In this document: positions 35,506 through 43,130 of the stretch, in pieces
Numbering within the stretch: the stretch's first letter is position 1
How the letters are laid out: each line of letters begins with the position of its first letter
Assembly: GCA_016929495.1 (NCBI GenBank)
Contig: JAFGIS010000249.1
Location: 1 to 62,908, forward strand
Length of the DNA stretch: 62,908 bases
Source of the DNA: Polyangiaceae bacterium
GTDB taxonomy: Bacteria; Myxococcota_A; Polyangia; Polyangiales; Polyangiaceae
Direction: 5' to 3'
Program-made: the position numbers and the translations under genes
Notes under the pieces: model-generated
What the model saw: only the letters and a program-made list of their open reading frames with translations
What the model was told of the DNA's origin: nothing
Databases searched by the model: none

Positions 35506-35973
35506 GTGGCAACCTCCCGATCTCTCATGATTGTGTCGACCAGTGGACTCGAGGACGGCGGGCGGCGTGCGGCGCTCGCGTTCGGAACGGCGCTGGCCGC
35601 CCTGGCCGACGGCGACGAGGTCCACGTCTTTCTGTCGCTGCAGGCAGCCGTGCTCGGTACACCCACCGGATGCGCGGGGGTTCGTCCGCCGGGCTTCTCC
35701 GAACCGCTTGAAGCGTACATCGGGCACTTCTTCGACCTCGGCGGCAATCTCGAGGTCTGCTCGTCCTGCTACGAACAATACTGCCGCAGCCTGCCCAAAG
35801 ACGACACCGGGCGCCCGACGCTGCGGCCCAACACGACGGTCAGAGGGCTGGGCGTCGTGGCGGCGCGCGCGCACCAGATGTCCACGGTGAGACGCGAGTG
35901 GTTCAGGCCGACGACCGCGCGTTTCCCGCGGACCTCGAGGCCTGGTGCCGGAAGACCGTTAACGAGCTCGTGA
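35506..35973 (+). CDS. DsrE/F-family protein running into foreign sequence at its end
   Basis: This 155-aa ORF starts at GTG 35506-35508 with TAGGAGA 5 bases upstream. Residues 1-125 are a DsrE-like fold (SLMIVSTSGLEDGG, then DGDEVHVFLSLQAAVLG, GNLEVCSSCYEQYC, GLGVVAARAHQMSTV). The Cys pair in CSSC fits a sulfur-relay role. After MSTV the frame reads Arg/Pro-rich nonsense for about 30 codons, exactly where another frame encodes the end of a TusA-like protein. The natural DsrE end has probably been lost by a deletion. Confidence 0.75.
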   Translation: MATSRSLMIVSTSGLEDGGRRAALAFGTALAALADGDEVHVFLSLQAAVLGTPTGCAGVRPPGFSEPLEAYIGHFFDLGGNLEVCSSCYEQYCRSLPKDDTGRPTLRPNTTVRGLGVVAARAHQMSTVRREWFRPTTARFPRTSRPGAGRPLTSS

Positions 35974-36023
35974 GCCTCTGCGACAAGGGGCGATACTTCG
36001 AAGCTGTCGTGCGGCGGGTGTAG
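35886..36023 (+). pseudogene. C-terminal remnant of a TusA-like sulfur carrier
   Basis: In the frame one base behind the DsrE ORF, 45 codons read GETRVVQADDRAFPADLEAW, then CRKTVNELVSLCDKG and RYFEAVVRRV before a TAG at 36021-36023. ADDPAFPADxxAWC and the final YxAVVRR element are typical of TusA-family C-termini. The N-terminal half with the CPxP motif is missing. The remnant begins inside the 3' end of the DsrE ORF, which shows a deletion joined two neighbouring genes. Confidence 0.65.
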
Positions 36024-36129
36024 GCCGTCCGGAAGCTCGGCCGAACCGGGCACTTGCGCCGGTTTGTTGGCCCGGCGAAACGGTGCAAGGGGAGAATTCG
36101 CCCACAGCGTTCACAGGTGAGGGCGACCC

Positions 36130-36840
36130 ATGCAGCTACATATCTTCCACCAGACTGTCTTTCGGCCGCAGCCTCCGCCCCTTTGGTACGTGAGCGACGG
36201 CGAGCGGTCGGTCGGGCCCGTTCTGACGGGACGACTGGTAGACCACGTACAGGCTGGGCAGGTGCCGGACTGGTGCCGCGTGAGACTGACCCGCGGCCGT
36301 TGGCGCAAGCTGGATTTCGTTCGAGAAATCTCGGCCATCAAGAGGCCCATGAACCGGCCGTCCAAGGCGGCCGCCAAGGAAGCCTTCCTGGAGCTCTCGT
36401 ACCAGACGGGGTGTATCAGGGATGAAGACGAGTTCCTTCACGAGACGACCGAGGCGGCTCGCGCCATGGTGGGTGGACAATGTGCCATGCTGCATTGCTT
36501 TCAGCGCTCGGTGCGTGCGATGGTGACACGCAGCGTCGTGGGCCGAATACCCACCGAGAGACTCGGCCAACCGCTGCCGGATGACGATCCGGTGCTGCAG
36601 GTGGCGCGGCTCAACAGGCCGGTCTTCGGCCCGCCCTACGGACCGACCGAAGACGCACTAGCTCGGAGGTTTGCCTACGCGGAGGGTGGCGTGGGTGCCG
36701 CGGCCATGATCCCCATCTCGATCGACGGGACGGTGAGCATGATGCTGGAAGTCTCGCGACCGGGCCACGCTTTCAGGCGTGGGGATCTGCAGCGCGCCGA
36801 GCAGCTAGTTCAGAGAATGGTGCGAATGCGCAGCAATTGA
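36130..36840 (+). CDS. GYF-like/GAF domain sensory protein
   Basis: This 236-aa cytoplasmic protein begins with a GYF_2/DUF4339-like module (about 18-65: LWYVSDGERSVGPVLTGRLV, then GRWRKLDFV). A GAF domain follows (about 95-230: TGCIRDEDEFLHETTEAARA, then GGVGAAAMIPISIDGTVSMM and LEVSRPGHAFRRGDLQRAEQL). There is no output domain, so it may act by binding a partner. Myxobacteria use many such stand-alone modules in signalling. The GAF ligand is unknown. It converges on the giant FkbM-GT2 gene 35 bp away. Confidence 0.75.
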   Translation: MQLHIFHQTVFRPQPPPLWYVSDGERSVGPVLTGRLVDHVQAGQVPDWCRVRLTRGRWRKLDFVREISAIKRPMNRPSKAAAKEAFLELSYQTGCIRDEDEFLHETTEAARAMVGGQCAMLHCFQRSVRAMVTRSVVGRIPTERLGQPLPDDDPVLQVARLNRPVFGPPYGPTEDALARRFAYAEGGVGAAAMIPISIDGTVSMMLEVSRPGHAFRRGDLQRAEQLVQRMVRMRSN

Positions 36841-36875
36841 CGTGCCCGTTCGAGTTCGGACCCGTCGGCACGCAT

Positions 36876-39800
36876 TCACGGACCTTCCTCGGTCGCCCTT
36901 TCGGGTCCCGAGGTGTCGACCGTCATCGCCGCAAGGTTGGCGAGTACCGAACTCAGCGGCACAAGCGCCACCTCTGGCGCGGCAAACACGCGTCTGTGCT
37001 GCGGAAACGGCAGATACCCCTCACCGTACGCCAGGCTCTCGTGCCATGCCTGCCAGGCGGTGCGGTATTCGAGGCGAGTCGGAGAAGCCCCACGCAGCTT
37101 GTCGACGCCATAGACCGGGTCGTTGCTGAGGCTGCCCTCGGCGTCGAGGCAGAGCCTGCCGAGCTGGTTCAAGTGGACCACTCCGCTGCCCAAGACGCGC
37201 TCCGCCCGCGCGATGAGCTCGGTGTCTGCACCGAATCGAATCGAATCCCAGTAGCCGAGCCGAGTCCGCAGCACGTCCGCCTCGAACATGCACGAGATGG
37301 AGGCGAGCCGGCGTGCACCGTCATCGCTGCTTCTCCCGATCTTCGCGAACGAGACAATCTCCCCCGCCTCGGTTGTCCGCAACATCCGCGTCAGACTCGC
37401 CTGGATCTCGCCGTCGGAACGCAACATCGCTTCGCACTGGTTCTGGATGGCCTGCGGGTGAGCCCAGTCGTCAGCGTCATGTCCGGCGATGAACCGCCCG
37501 CGGACGACACGAAGGGCCAGGTTCTTCGAGACGTACGGACCGACATTTGCTCGGTTCCGAAGCACGGTCACACGGGGGTCTGATTCGGCCAGGGCTTTCG
37601 CTACGGCGAACGTGTTGTCCGTGCTGGCATCGTCCACGATCGTCAGTTCCAGGGGACGCCATGTCTGGGCGAGAAGCGACTCGGCGGCGCGTCGTAGCGT
37701 CCTTTCGGCGTTGAAGGCAGGCATGATCACGGAGACCAACGGTCCGTTGTCCACGCGCAGTTTCGGAGCTGCCGTGATCCGATAGAAGCGAGGGGCGGTG
37801 CCGGGTAGCAGTTCGATGCGGGCGATGCCGAATTGCCGCAGATACTCGTTGACCAGTGAGAGCCACTTCGCCTCATCGTCGAGGCATTGGTTGGCCCGGA
37901 GCAGATTGATGACGGGACGCTCGATGTCCGCAGCGTAGTGTTCGGCAAACGCGATGCCGCTTTGGACGTGCCCTGCGCGGATGAGGCCGTATGCCTGCCA
38001 GACCGTGCGGGACGACTGGTGCCGCGGCCACCGTGGGTTCAAACGAGAGGCGGGCTTGGTAGCCCCGGGCGGACCGTGCGCTGGAGCTCTGCTTTGCACG
38101 GCGGGGACCTCGGAAGAACGAGCGCCGCGCAGCAGGAGACTCAAGATGCACGGTTCCTCACCCGCGACGCGGACACTCAGCGTCACGTCCGCGTCGAGAT
38201 AGGGCACGCTCAGCAACTCCAGCGTATCACCGGAACGTTGCTTCACGGAGCGCTTGGCTGCGCCCACGAGCTCGGGCGGGTCAAGCGTGGAGCCTGCCAG
38301 GACGGTCGGCGGCGGTAGCGGCACCGGCGAGGCAAGCGCGATCTCGAGGGCGAGCTTGGCCGAACTGGAAACACCGAGAACTCGGGCCCGCAGAGTCAAT
38401 GGCTCGCGCGACGCCGTCACACTCAACACGCGGCAGTCGCGCTGGAGGGGACACGCATGGGGTTCGCCGACGGAGAGTCGTCTCGCCGCAGGTGCCGTGG
38501 CGCGAGCGCCCGGCGGCTGCGGTGGTTCCCTGATCGCCTCGATGAGCGCGTTCGGCATGCCGAGCCATCCGCGCGCTGAGCGCGAGTGCGCGGCCAGGCA
38601 CGCGCCGATCCGATATGACAGCTGGCTTCTGGTCAGCTCCGCCTGGTCGAAGGCCGCGCTAGCCGCCTCGCGAGCCTTTTCCTCGCTGCGATAGAGAGCA
38701 TCGAACACAGCGAAGACCTCCTGCAGCGTCTTCTGCGCGACCTGCAATTCCGCCGATACGGTCTCCAGTTGCCGAGCCACTTTGCTCGAATTCTTGGTCG
38801 TCGTGGTTGATGCCGGAGGCACCTGCGCCGGCTCGGGTCGCTTCTGTTGGGCGTCGATACGGCGGCGCCGCAGTGTGTCCAGATCCGCGGCGAGACGGGC
38901 TGATTCCCCGCGCGTCGAGAGGAGCTCGAGAGCCTGCTCGGCCCGCGCAATCTCGGATGCGCGTAGGCGCGCGGCAAGCTCTGCTGCTTCCCGCGCTGAC
39001 TGTGCCAACTGCTGGTCCAGTGCATTGCTGCGGGCCTCGACCATCGCTGCGCTCCTGCTCATGTCGCAGTTGGCGGCTGTCATCGCGGCCAGGGCCCGCC
39101 TCGCGGAACGCAGTTCCTCGCATTCAATCTTGCTGTGTCGCTCGAGAGTGGCGTGGCGATCTGACAGTCCGGCAAGCTCTTGAAGTGCCCGTTGGCGTTC
39201 TGTTTGCGCCTCCCGCAGCGCCTTCTCCAAGTCCTTGGCGCGTGCCGAAAGCGACTCGACCTCCTGCGACAGAGCACGAATACGCCCATGCGCCTCACGC
39301 ACTTCCTTGGTCAGACGAAGCGGATTCGCGTGGGCGAGACCTGTGCTCATGTAGGCGAAGCCTGCGCTCCGGAGCATGGGAAGATCGTCGACTCGCTCGT
39401 GTTCTTGCCCGAAGACACCGAACAGTCGATAGCCGTGACGCTGCATGAGATCGTCGATCCGCCGGATTCCGTCGCGGTCAGCGCCGGGACCGATACGAGC
39501 CCTGATGTAAGCGACGTCGATCCGCTGCCGAGCCAGCAACTGGCTGGCGCCCTCGAGCACGAACGCCTCGGAAGCGTCGACGTCCATCACGAGCAGAGCG
39601 ATGTGCTGCTCCGTGAGCTCGGCACAGAACTCATCCAGGGTCGACGCTGGCACGCACATCGAGTCTTGTGTGTTCGTCTGCGGGGACCCACCAGGGACCG
39701 CGCCTCGATTTGGCGGTGGACTCCGGTCGACGGCCGGACCCAGCGCGACGTTGTGGACGTGAACGACGCCGAGATACGCTGCGTCGCGCACTCTCGCTAG

Positions 39801-39989
39801 CAACGCTTCGTAGGCCGCAGGACTCGCCTCGAACAGATGCGCCTCCCGCACCCTCAACGGCGTGCCAGCAAGATAGGCGAACATTCCCCCTGAAGCTGCG
39901 CCCACCTCCACGTATGTGATCGGTCTGCTGCAGAGGAACGGGCTCACCTGGGCGAGCAGTTCGTCGATTGCTTTGTCGCCAGCCACCAT
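36876..39989 (-). CDS. Giant FkbM-like/coiled-coil/GT2 fusion (degenerate methyltransferase)
   Basis: This 1037-aa protein has three parts. An FkbM-methyltransferase-like domain occupies about 10-230, a long coiled coil about 240-480, and a linker leads to a GT2 glycosyltransferase (about 740-1000; VSVIMPAFNAERTLRRAAES, IVDDASTDNTF, GHDADDWAHP). The GT2 motifs look intact. The methyltransferase motifs are eroded: EVGAASGG replaces the DVGAHTGE of the neighbouring paralogue, and DVDASE replaces DVEGHE, so it may not bind SAM. I start it at the ATG at 39987-39989, where the domain begins. It is clearly paralogous to the gene at 43131-47603 (shared exact RQFGIARIELLP). Confidence 0.82.
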   Translation of the reverse strand: MVAGDKAIDELLAQVSPFLCSRPITYVEVGAASGGMFAYLAGTPLRVREAHLFEASPAAYEALLARVRDAAYLGVVHVHNVALGPAVDRSPPPNRGAVPGGSPQTNTQDSMCVPASTLDEFCAELTEQHIALLVMDVDASEAFVLEGASQLLARQRIDVAYIRARIGPGADRDGIRRIDDLMQRHGYRLFGVFGQEHERVDDLPMLRSAGFAYMSTGLAHANPLRLTKEVREAHGRIRALSQEVESLSARAKDLEKALREAQTERQRALQELAGLSDRHATLERHSKIECEELRSARRALAAMTAANCDMSRSAAMVEARSNALDQQLAQSAREAAELAARLRASEIARAEQALELLSTRGESARLAADLDTLRRRRIDAQQKRPEPAQVPPASTTTTKNSSKVARQLETVSAELQVAQKTLQEVFAVFDALYRSEEKAREAASAAFDQAELTRSQLSYRIGACLAAHSRSARGWLGMPNALIEAIREPPQPPGARATAPAARRLSVGEPHACPLQRDCRVLSVTASREPLTLRARVLGVSSSAKLALEIALASPVPLPPPTVLAGSTLDPPELVGAAKRSVKQRSGDTLELLSVPYLDADVTLSVRVAGEEPCILSLLLRGARSSEVPAVQSRAPAHGPPGATKPASRLNPRWPRHQSSRTVWQAYGLIRAGHVQSGIAFAEHYAADIERPVINLLRANQCLDDEAKWLSLVNEYLRQFGIARIELLPGTAPRFYRITAAPKLRVDNGPLVSVIMPAFNAERTLRRAAESLLAQTWRPLELTIVDDASTDNTFAVAKALAESDPRVTVLRNRANVGPYVSKNLALRVVRGRFIAGHDADDWAHPQAIQNQCEAMLRSDGEIQASLTRMLRTTEAGEIVSFAKIGRSSDDGARRLASISCMFEADVLRTRLGYWDSIRFGADTELIARAERVLGSGVVHLNQLGRLCLDAEGSLSNDPVYGVDKLRGASPTRLEYRTAWQAWHESLAYGEGYLPFPQHRRVFAAPEVALVPLSSVLANLAAMTVDTSGPERATEEGP

Positions 39990-40195
39990 CTCGATTTCCC
40001 GAAAATGAGGATCTTGGACCGGGCGCGGCTCATGGGTGCCCGTTGCGAGCCGATGATAGCTCGAAGTGTCGGTGCGGGCGCCCTGCGTGCTGTGAACCGG
40101 ACACGGCAGCCCGCGAGGAGCACGGCCCAGCGAGTGTCCGCCGGCCGCGGGCGCGCTGGGCAGGGAGGGCGGTTGTCTGTCGCGGCCCATGGGCC

Positions 40196-40490
40196 GCTTT
40201 CTGGGGCACGCAGGCTCTGCGCGCAGAGGTAGCGACGGGCGGAACTCCTGCCTCAGCAGCAGAGGCACCGCGTCACTCGGTCGCGGACGTGGATGACGCT
40301 CGCAGACGCAGCATGCTCCGCCTGCGCTCCGGCGGGAGCCCACGCACCGGGGCTCGCGTCACCACTGCATGGCTGCGACGCGAATGCCGCACAGGGAGAC
40401 GCTCACGCAGTGGCATGATACCGTCGATCCCACGAGCGTGTTTCTGCCGTTTCGCCGCCGTGTTCGCGAATCCGGCGGTCATGGCAAACG
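40196..40490 (+). pseudogene. Relic of a third FkbM-GT2 paralogue (C-terminal end)
   Basis: Upstream of the GSCFA gene, one frame reads SRHHCMAATRM then LTQWHDTVDPTSVFLPF. These align with SRHHGMSPTRM and FTKWHDAIEPTTAYLPF near the end of the GT2 domain of the 43131-47603 protein. Just before, a different frame reads SMLRLRSGG, matching SMLCLSSSEG. Weaker matches (FWGTQALRAEV against FWDSVRFGADS) extend leftward to about 40196. At least one frameshift separates the pieces. It is a decayed gene fragment on the plus strand. Confidence 0.7.
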
Positions 40491-40597
40491 GCAGCCTCTC
40501 CCCTTGCTCCCGAAGCGCAGCCGTGCGACCGCCAGTTGCCTCCGCCGCGCTGGTGCGACGCTTGCTGATGCGTCTGCATCAGTGTACTACGTCGCGC

Positions 40598-42607
40598 ATG
40601 AAGGTCATTGACGTCACGGATTTCGTGGAGCGTCTCGTCAAGGGGGACTCTTTGGATGTGGTCGGCTGTTCGACGCGGCCTGGTGCTGAGCCGATTCCAG
40701 TCAACGTGGTGGCTGTCCCTCGTCGCGGAGGCCGACGGGCTCCGTTGCTCTTCCAGTTTCATGGAGCCGTCGACCGGGAGAAGCGCCAGGTCCCGACGTT
40801 CCAGGGCGTGGAATGGCGCGGCAGCATCCGCGGCACATTCATCAGCATTGCCGATCCGAGTCTGCAACTGACCGACAGTCTCCGCGCCTGTTGGTACCAA
40901 GGCTCAGAGCATCGGAACGTACCCCAGGAAATCGCCGACCTCGTTGCGGCGTGCATTGGCCGACTCAAGCCGTCACGCGTGGTGTTCTCGGGCAGCTCCG
41001 TCGGCGCTCACGCGGCGCTCTACCATTCCCACAGGGTGCCCAAGAGCGTGTGTGTCGTGTGCAATCCGATCGTCTGCATCTCGCGGTACGTTCAGGACCA
41101 CATCGATGACTACCGGCGCACCTGCTGGCCTAGTCTTCAGGCGGACGAACCTCTGTCGAAGGTCATCACGGACGACGTTTCGGATCTCTACGCACCCGGT
41201 CACGCGAATGCCGTCATTTGCCTGGCGAACGGAATGGACCACCACTTCCGGAGACAGCTGGCGCCGTTCTTGGCTCGCCTCACCGATTCGCGGAGGGTTG
41301 CGGTCTTGAGCTTCGCATTCCCCGAACTGCGGCCGCATGACTTCCCGCGTCGGCTATGGCGGGATTGGTTGTCCGCCGTCATGGGCGCGAAGTCGAGTTC
41401 ACTCACTGATCTCCTGAGCGCTGGTCCCGTGCAGAGCGCTTCGCACGCCGGACCGGTCGCCAGAACCGCCACGGTGCCGGGTAGCGCCGAAGCCTCGATC
41501 GTGAGCTCCTCGTCCGGGGGCGCATCCGCTCAAACCGAATCGTCGCCGAGTCGGGACACGCGGCAAGGAGCCCCCGGTGCCCACCCGTACCAACAGCTGC
41601 CGCCGACGGCCTACTGGCGAACGGGCGTTGCCGAACGCCACTTCTTGGACCTGCAGGATGTCGCCCGCCCGCTCGGACTTGCAGCAGGCACGTCCATAGC
41701 CACGGCTGGGAGCTGCTTCGCACAGCACATTGGACGCCACCTGCGCGCACGGCGAGCGAACTTCCTGGACTTCGAGCCGGCGCCGGCGCACATGACCGCC
41801 AAGCAGGCCTTCGACCATTGCTACGGCATCTACTCGTGTCGCTACGGTAACGTATATTCGGCGCGACAGATCCTTCAACTGTCGCTCGAGGCTCTGGGGC
41901 AGCGGACGCCTCACGAGATAGTCTGGGCCAAGGCGGGCCGTTTCTACGATGCGCTTCGGCCGTCCGTGGAGCCCGGCGGGTACGCGACCGCACAGGAGGT
42001 GCTCGAGGCCCGGAAGGTGCATCTGGATCGGGTGCGCGCCATGTTCGAGCAGGTCGGCCTGTTCATATTCACCCTGGGGTTGACCGAGGCTTGGGAGTCG
42101 ACGACCGACGAGACGGTCTACCCGAGCGCCGCCGGTACCATCGTCGGGGAGTTCGACCCGAGTCGGCACCGATTCCGCAACTTCCGCTACTCCGAAATCA
42201 TGGCCGACCTGAACGGGTTCTGGGACGTGCTGCGCTCCGTCAACCCTCGAGCCCGTCTGCTGCTGACCGTTTCGCCGGTTCCGCTCACGGCGACCGCCTC
42301 GGGGCAGCACGTTCTCGTCGCGACGATGCAGTCCAAGTCTGCCTTGAGAGCTGCCGCCGGTGACTTTGCCATGGAAACGAAGGGTGTGGACTATTTCCCC
42401 TCCTATGAGCTCATTGCTGCGCATCCGGGGCGCGCCATGTTCTTCAATCCCAACATGCGGTCGGTGAACGAGGCCGGCGTCGAGTACGTGATGTCGCATT
42501 TCTTCAAGGATGTCCTCCCGAGTCTGCGCCCCGCGGCACCCGCTGAGAGCACGGACCCCGATGGCGTCATCTGCGACGAGGAAGCGCTTGAGCAGTTCAC
42601 GAGCTGA
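40598..42607 (+). CDS. Alpha/beta-hydrolase-like plus GSCFA-domain fusion
   Basis: This 669-aa protein has an N-terminal alpha/beta-hydrolase-like part (about 10-260; VVFSGSSVGAHAALYH carries the nucleophile elbow GSSVG), a Ser/Gly-rich linker, and a GSCFA domain (about 330-640; ATAGSCFAQHIGRHLR, then FIFTLGLTEAWES and LLTVSPVPLTATA). GSCFA proteins belong to the GDSL/SGNH-like esterase group, so both halves may act on esters, for example acyl decorations of a glycan (inference). I start it at ATG 40598 because upstream sequence belongs to a relic. No signal peptide is seen. It sits between two giant FkbM-GT2 genes. Confidence 0.78.
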   Translation: MKVIDVTDFVERLVKGDSLDVVGCSTRPGAEPIPVNVVAVPRRGGRRAPLLFQFHGAVDREKRQVPTFQGVEWRGSIRGTFISIADPSLQLTDSLRACWYQGSEHRNVPQEIADLVAACIGRLKPSRVVFSGSSVGAHAALYHSHRVPKSVCVVCNPIVCISRYVQDHIDDYRRTCWPSLQADEPLSKVITDDVSDLYAPGHANAVICLANGMDHHFRRQLAPFLARLTDSRRVAVLSFAFPELRPHDFPRRLWRDWLSAVMGAKSSSLTDLLSAGPVQSASHAGPVARTATVPGSAEASIVSSSSGGASAQTESSPSRDTRQGAPGAHPYQQLPPTAYWRTGVAERHFLDLQDVARPLGLAAGTSIATAGSCFAQHIGRHLRARRANFLDFEPAPAHMTAKQAFDHCYGIYSCRYGNVYSARQILQLSLEALGQRTPHEIVWAKAGRFYDALRPSVEPGGYATAQEVLEARKVHLDRVRAMFEQVGLFIFTLGLTEAWESTTDETVYPSAAGTIVGEFDPSRHRFRNFRYSEIMADLNGFWDVLRSVNPRARLLLTVSPVPLTATASGQHVLVATMQSKSALRAAAGDFAMETKGVDYFPSYELIAAHPGRAMFFNPNMRSVNEAGVEYVMSHFFKDVLPSLRPAAPAESTDPDGVICDEEALEQFTS

Positions 42608-43130
42608 CGTGCTGGTGATGTCGAGGGACCGGTCACCTTGGAACGTGCCTTTCTCGCAGCAGCTGCGAATTCGTTGGAAGCCAGGAGTGTCGGCCTGCCG
42701 TCCCGCCTGTGTGATTCGCCATAGAATCGAAGGCTTCGGGCTGCCGAGCCCGCGGCGAAGGTCCGCGGTACTGTGCGGCCCAGCGCCTGTCTTCTGGCCG
42801 AGGGAGCCTCGATCAGAAGGGGCCCCTTGCGGGGCGGCCCGCAGGCCTACGCGTGGGGTTGTTCGAGCCGTCGGGGGCCGACTCGGCCCGACATCCCGAG
42901 TCGATCGTTGCGATGGGCCGCTTTTCGCGCGAGAGTCTGCGCGCCGCGAAAGGCGCGGCTCCACGAAAGGCGAGACAGCACGCTAGGGTGCGGGAGCAAC
43001 TGCCTGCCAGACTCCCGGAGCGGGCCAAGCGGCGCGACTCGCGCAGCTACCCGTGCGGCGGGGAGCGCATGGTTTTCGCCCGTGGAGCCAGAGACAACGT
43101 AGCCATACCTTGCTAGGTCTGAGACGACAC
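42608..43130. other. Intergenic stretch, nothing recognised
   Basis: These 523 bp between the GSCFA gene and the second giant gene hold a small GCCCC-TTGC-GGGGC hairpin near 42825, but no gene-like frame or clear promoter. The frames that cross it are Arg-rich and change composition at random. Confidence 0.4.

Noticed and set aside
39968..40597. Longer start for the GSCFA gene at 39968
   Set aside because: The upstream 210 codons run through the promoter region and a decayed FkbM-GT2 fragment and do not read as a domain; ATG 40598 fits the first structured residue.
42815..42840. Short GCCCC/GGGGC hairpin after the GSCFA gene
   Set aside because: Five-base stems occur by chance very often in DNA this GC-rich, and no T-run or position supports a terminator.
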